This document shows positions 47,082 to 47,801 of a stretch of DNA of 47,801 nucleotides, one piece after another. The DNA comes from Glaciecola punicea ACAM 611 (GTDB taxonomy: Bacteria; Pseudomonadota; Gammaproteobacteria; Enterobacterales; Alteromonadaceae), in contig NZ_BAET01000027.1 in NCBI RefSeq assembly GCF_000252165.1, forward strand, positions 1 to 47,801. The letters run 5' to 3'. The notes beneath the pieces are model-generated. The model was not told where the DNA came from. It saw only the letters and a program-made list of their open reading frames with translations, and made no database searches. Position numbers and translations under genes: made by a program. How positions within the stretch are numbered: position 1 is the stretch's first letter; each line of letters begins with the position of its first letter.

Positions 47082-47357
47082 ATGGCAACCGCATGTGCTT
47101 TACATATTTTAGTAAAAACTGAAAAAGAAGCGAACGAGCTACTTATTCAACTTAATAAAGGCAAAGACTTTTCCACTCTAGCCAAGCGTCATTCAGTATG
47201 TCCCTCAGGCAAAAAAGGCGGTGATTTGGGTGAGTTTCGTCGCGGGCAAATGGTAAAAGCGTTTGATGATGTCGTCTTTAAAAAAGATATATTGACTGTA
47301 CATGGGCCGGTGAAAACAAAGTTTGGCTATCATTTAATAAAGACACTTTATCGTTAG
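47082..47357 (+). CDS. ppiC: Peptidyl-prolyl cis-trans isomerase C (parvulin)
   Basis: A minimal cytosolic parvulin of 91 residues (E. coli PpiC 93). It catalyses cis-trans isomerisation of peptidyl-prolyl bonds during folding. It shows the full single-domain pattern: [53 protein letters not shown] and the end [17 protein letters not shown], including the two active-site histidines and the cysteine of the SVCPSG loop. The ATG at 47082 fits the family start; an in-frame ATG at 47046 adds twelve unrelated residues. The ribosome-binding site is weak. No neighbouring operon partner is visible. Confidence 0.95.
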   Translation: MATACALHILVKTEKEANELLIQLNKGKDFSTLAKRHSVCPSGKKGGDLGEFRRGQMVKAFDDVVFKKDILTVHGPVKTKFGYHLIKTLYR

Positions 47358-47755
47358 TCATGAAAGCACACAAATGATTACTAAGCGCGATGAGATGAAG
47401 AGTAGCTGCATTATCCGTTCAACTAGATGCTATGCGTCACAGGGTGTGTCTTCAATTTACTTGTTATGTGACACTGTGAGTCACACCTATAAAAACGTGA
47501 AACAGGCCACAAATAAAATAAAGTACAATAAAAAATTACTGGACAGTGTAGCCCGAACCTTTTGTTCATGATGTCTAATAATTTCTGACGTAGAACCCTT
47601 AAACTTACCAAATCTATTGATGGCGTAGATCTTTGATTCCGGCAATTGAGCAATGCAAGACTTTCTAGGTCATTCAGACATTCAGACATTCGGACATTCG
47701 GACATTCGGACAATACAAATGTACACCCGTGTTATTAGCACTAAATTTTGGGCAT
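47358..47755. other. Non-coding region after ppiC
   Basis: About 400 bp without a gene I can support. Open frames of 65 codons (plus) and 96 codons (minus) occur but have no recognisable domain, poor ribosome-binding sites and, for the minus one, a start made of the 8-bp repeat. No terminator for ppiC is obvious. Confidence 0.5.
47671..47710. repeat. Five-copy 8-bp tandem repeat
   Basis: Five head-to-tail copies of CATTC(A/G)GA: two reading CATTCAGA followed by three reading CATTCGGA, 40 bp in total. The two variants are grouped, as expected from slippage. The array is in non-coding DNA upstream of a minus-strand terminator. Confidence 0.9.
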
Positions 47756-47780
47756 AAAAAAAGCCGCTTAACTAAGCGAC
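47756..47780 (-). terminator. Intrinsic terminator for a minus-strand gene beyond the right edge
   Basis: GTCGCTT and AAGCGGC pair (one G-U) around a four-base loop, and on the minus strand a seven-T run follows. This implies that a minus-strand gene ends just past base 47801. Confidence 0.75.
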
Positions 47781-47801
47781 CTCTTTGCATTTTTAGTATT
47801 T

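Noticed and set aside
47374-47571. Plus-strand 65-codon frame after ppiC
   Set aside because: No ribosome-binding site, no recognisable domain and AT-rich random composition.
47423-47713. Minus-strand 96-codon frame
   Set aside because: Its first codons are the 8-bp repeat translated, its composition is unlike a protein family, and it spans a region with no ribosome-binding site.

Overview
The window is a stretch of gammaproteobacterial chromosome. It most resembles an Alteromonadales marine bacterium (Alteromonas/Glaciecola-like). The reasons are E. coli-like protein sequences at moderate divergence, a moderately AT-rich composition, petABC placed between rpsI and sspA, a large TonB-dependent receptor, and gene blocks conserved across the class. 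This assignment is inference from gene content; no rRNA gene is present.

Layout. 1-5.8 kb: a partial mdh diverges from argR, then rsmI diverges from lpoA-yraN-diaA-dolP, a cell-envelope and replication-initiation block arranged as in E. coli. 5.8-20.6 kb: a long minus-strand run, in transcription order xerD, dsbC, recJ, recO, pdxJ, acpS, rlmD, relA, rplM-rpsI, petABC, sspA-sspB. It covers chromosome resolution, disulfide isomerisation, recombination, vitamin B6 synthesis, lipid carrier activation, rRNA modification, stringent response, ribosome, cytochrome bc1 and starvation response. 20.6-28.8 kb: djlA (minus) diverges from the lptD-surA-pdxA-rsmA-apaG-apaH operon, which joins outer-membrane biogenesis with B6 synthesis, rRNA dimethylation and Ap4A hydrolysis. 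28.8-32.6 kb: an orphan methyltransferase lies downstream of a TonB-dependent receptor. 33-37.9 kb: lysC, a DUF192 lipoprotein and acnB. 38-47.8 kb: a more variable metabolic and transport region with a PQQ-type sugar dehydrogenase, a small membrane protein, an acyl-CoA ligase/SRPBCC/AEC-transporter cluster, an exported M17 aminopeptidase, a chromate transporter, an FAH-family enzyme and a PpiC parvulin.

Most genes are ordinary core genes with intact motifs. I see no phage, insertion sequence, CRISPR array, toxin-antitoxin, defence island, tRNA or rRNA gene. The most unusual signals are not protein-coding. One is a 12-copy, 11-bp tandem array just upstream of xerD. Another is a 12-codon open frame after apaH that looks like the start of a lost folA gene. 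The rest are structured leaders before the TonB receptor and lysC, inverted repeats around the relA promoter, and an 8-bp repeat near the right edge. I did not find a convincing new multi-gene system.
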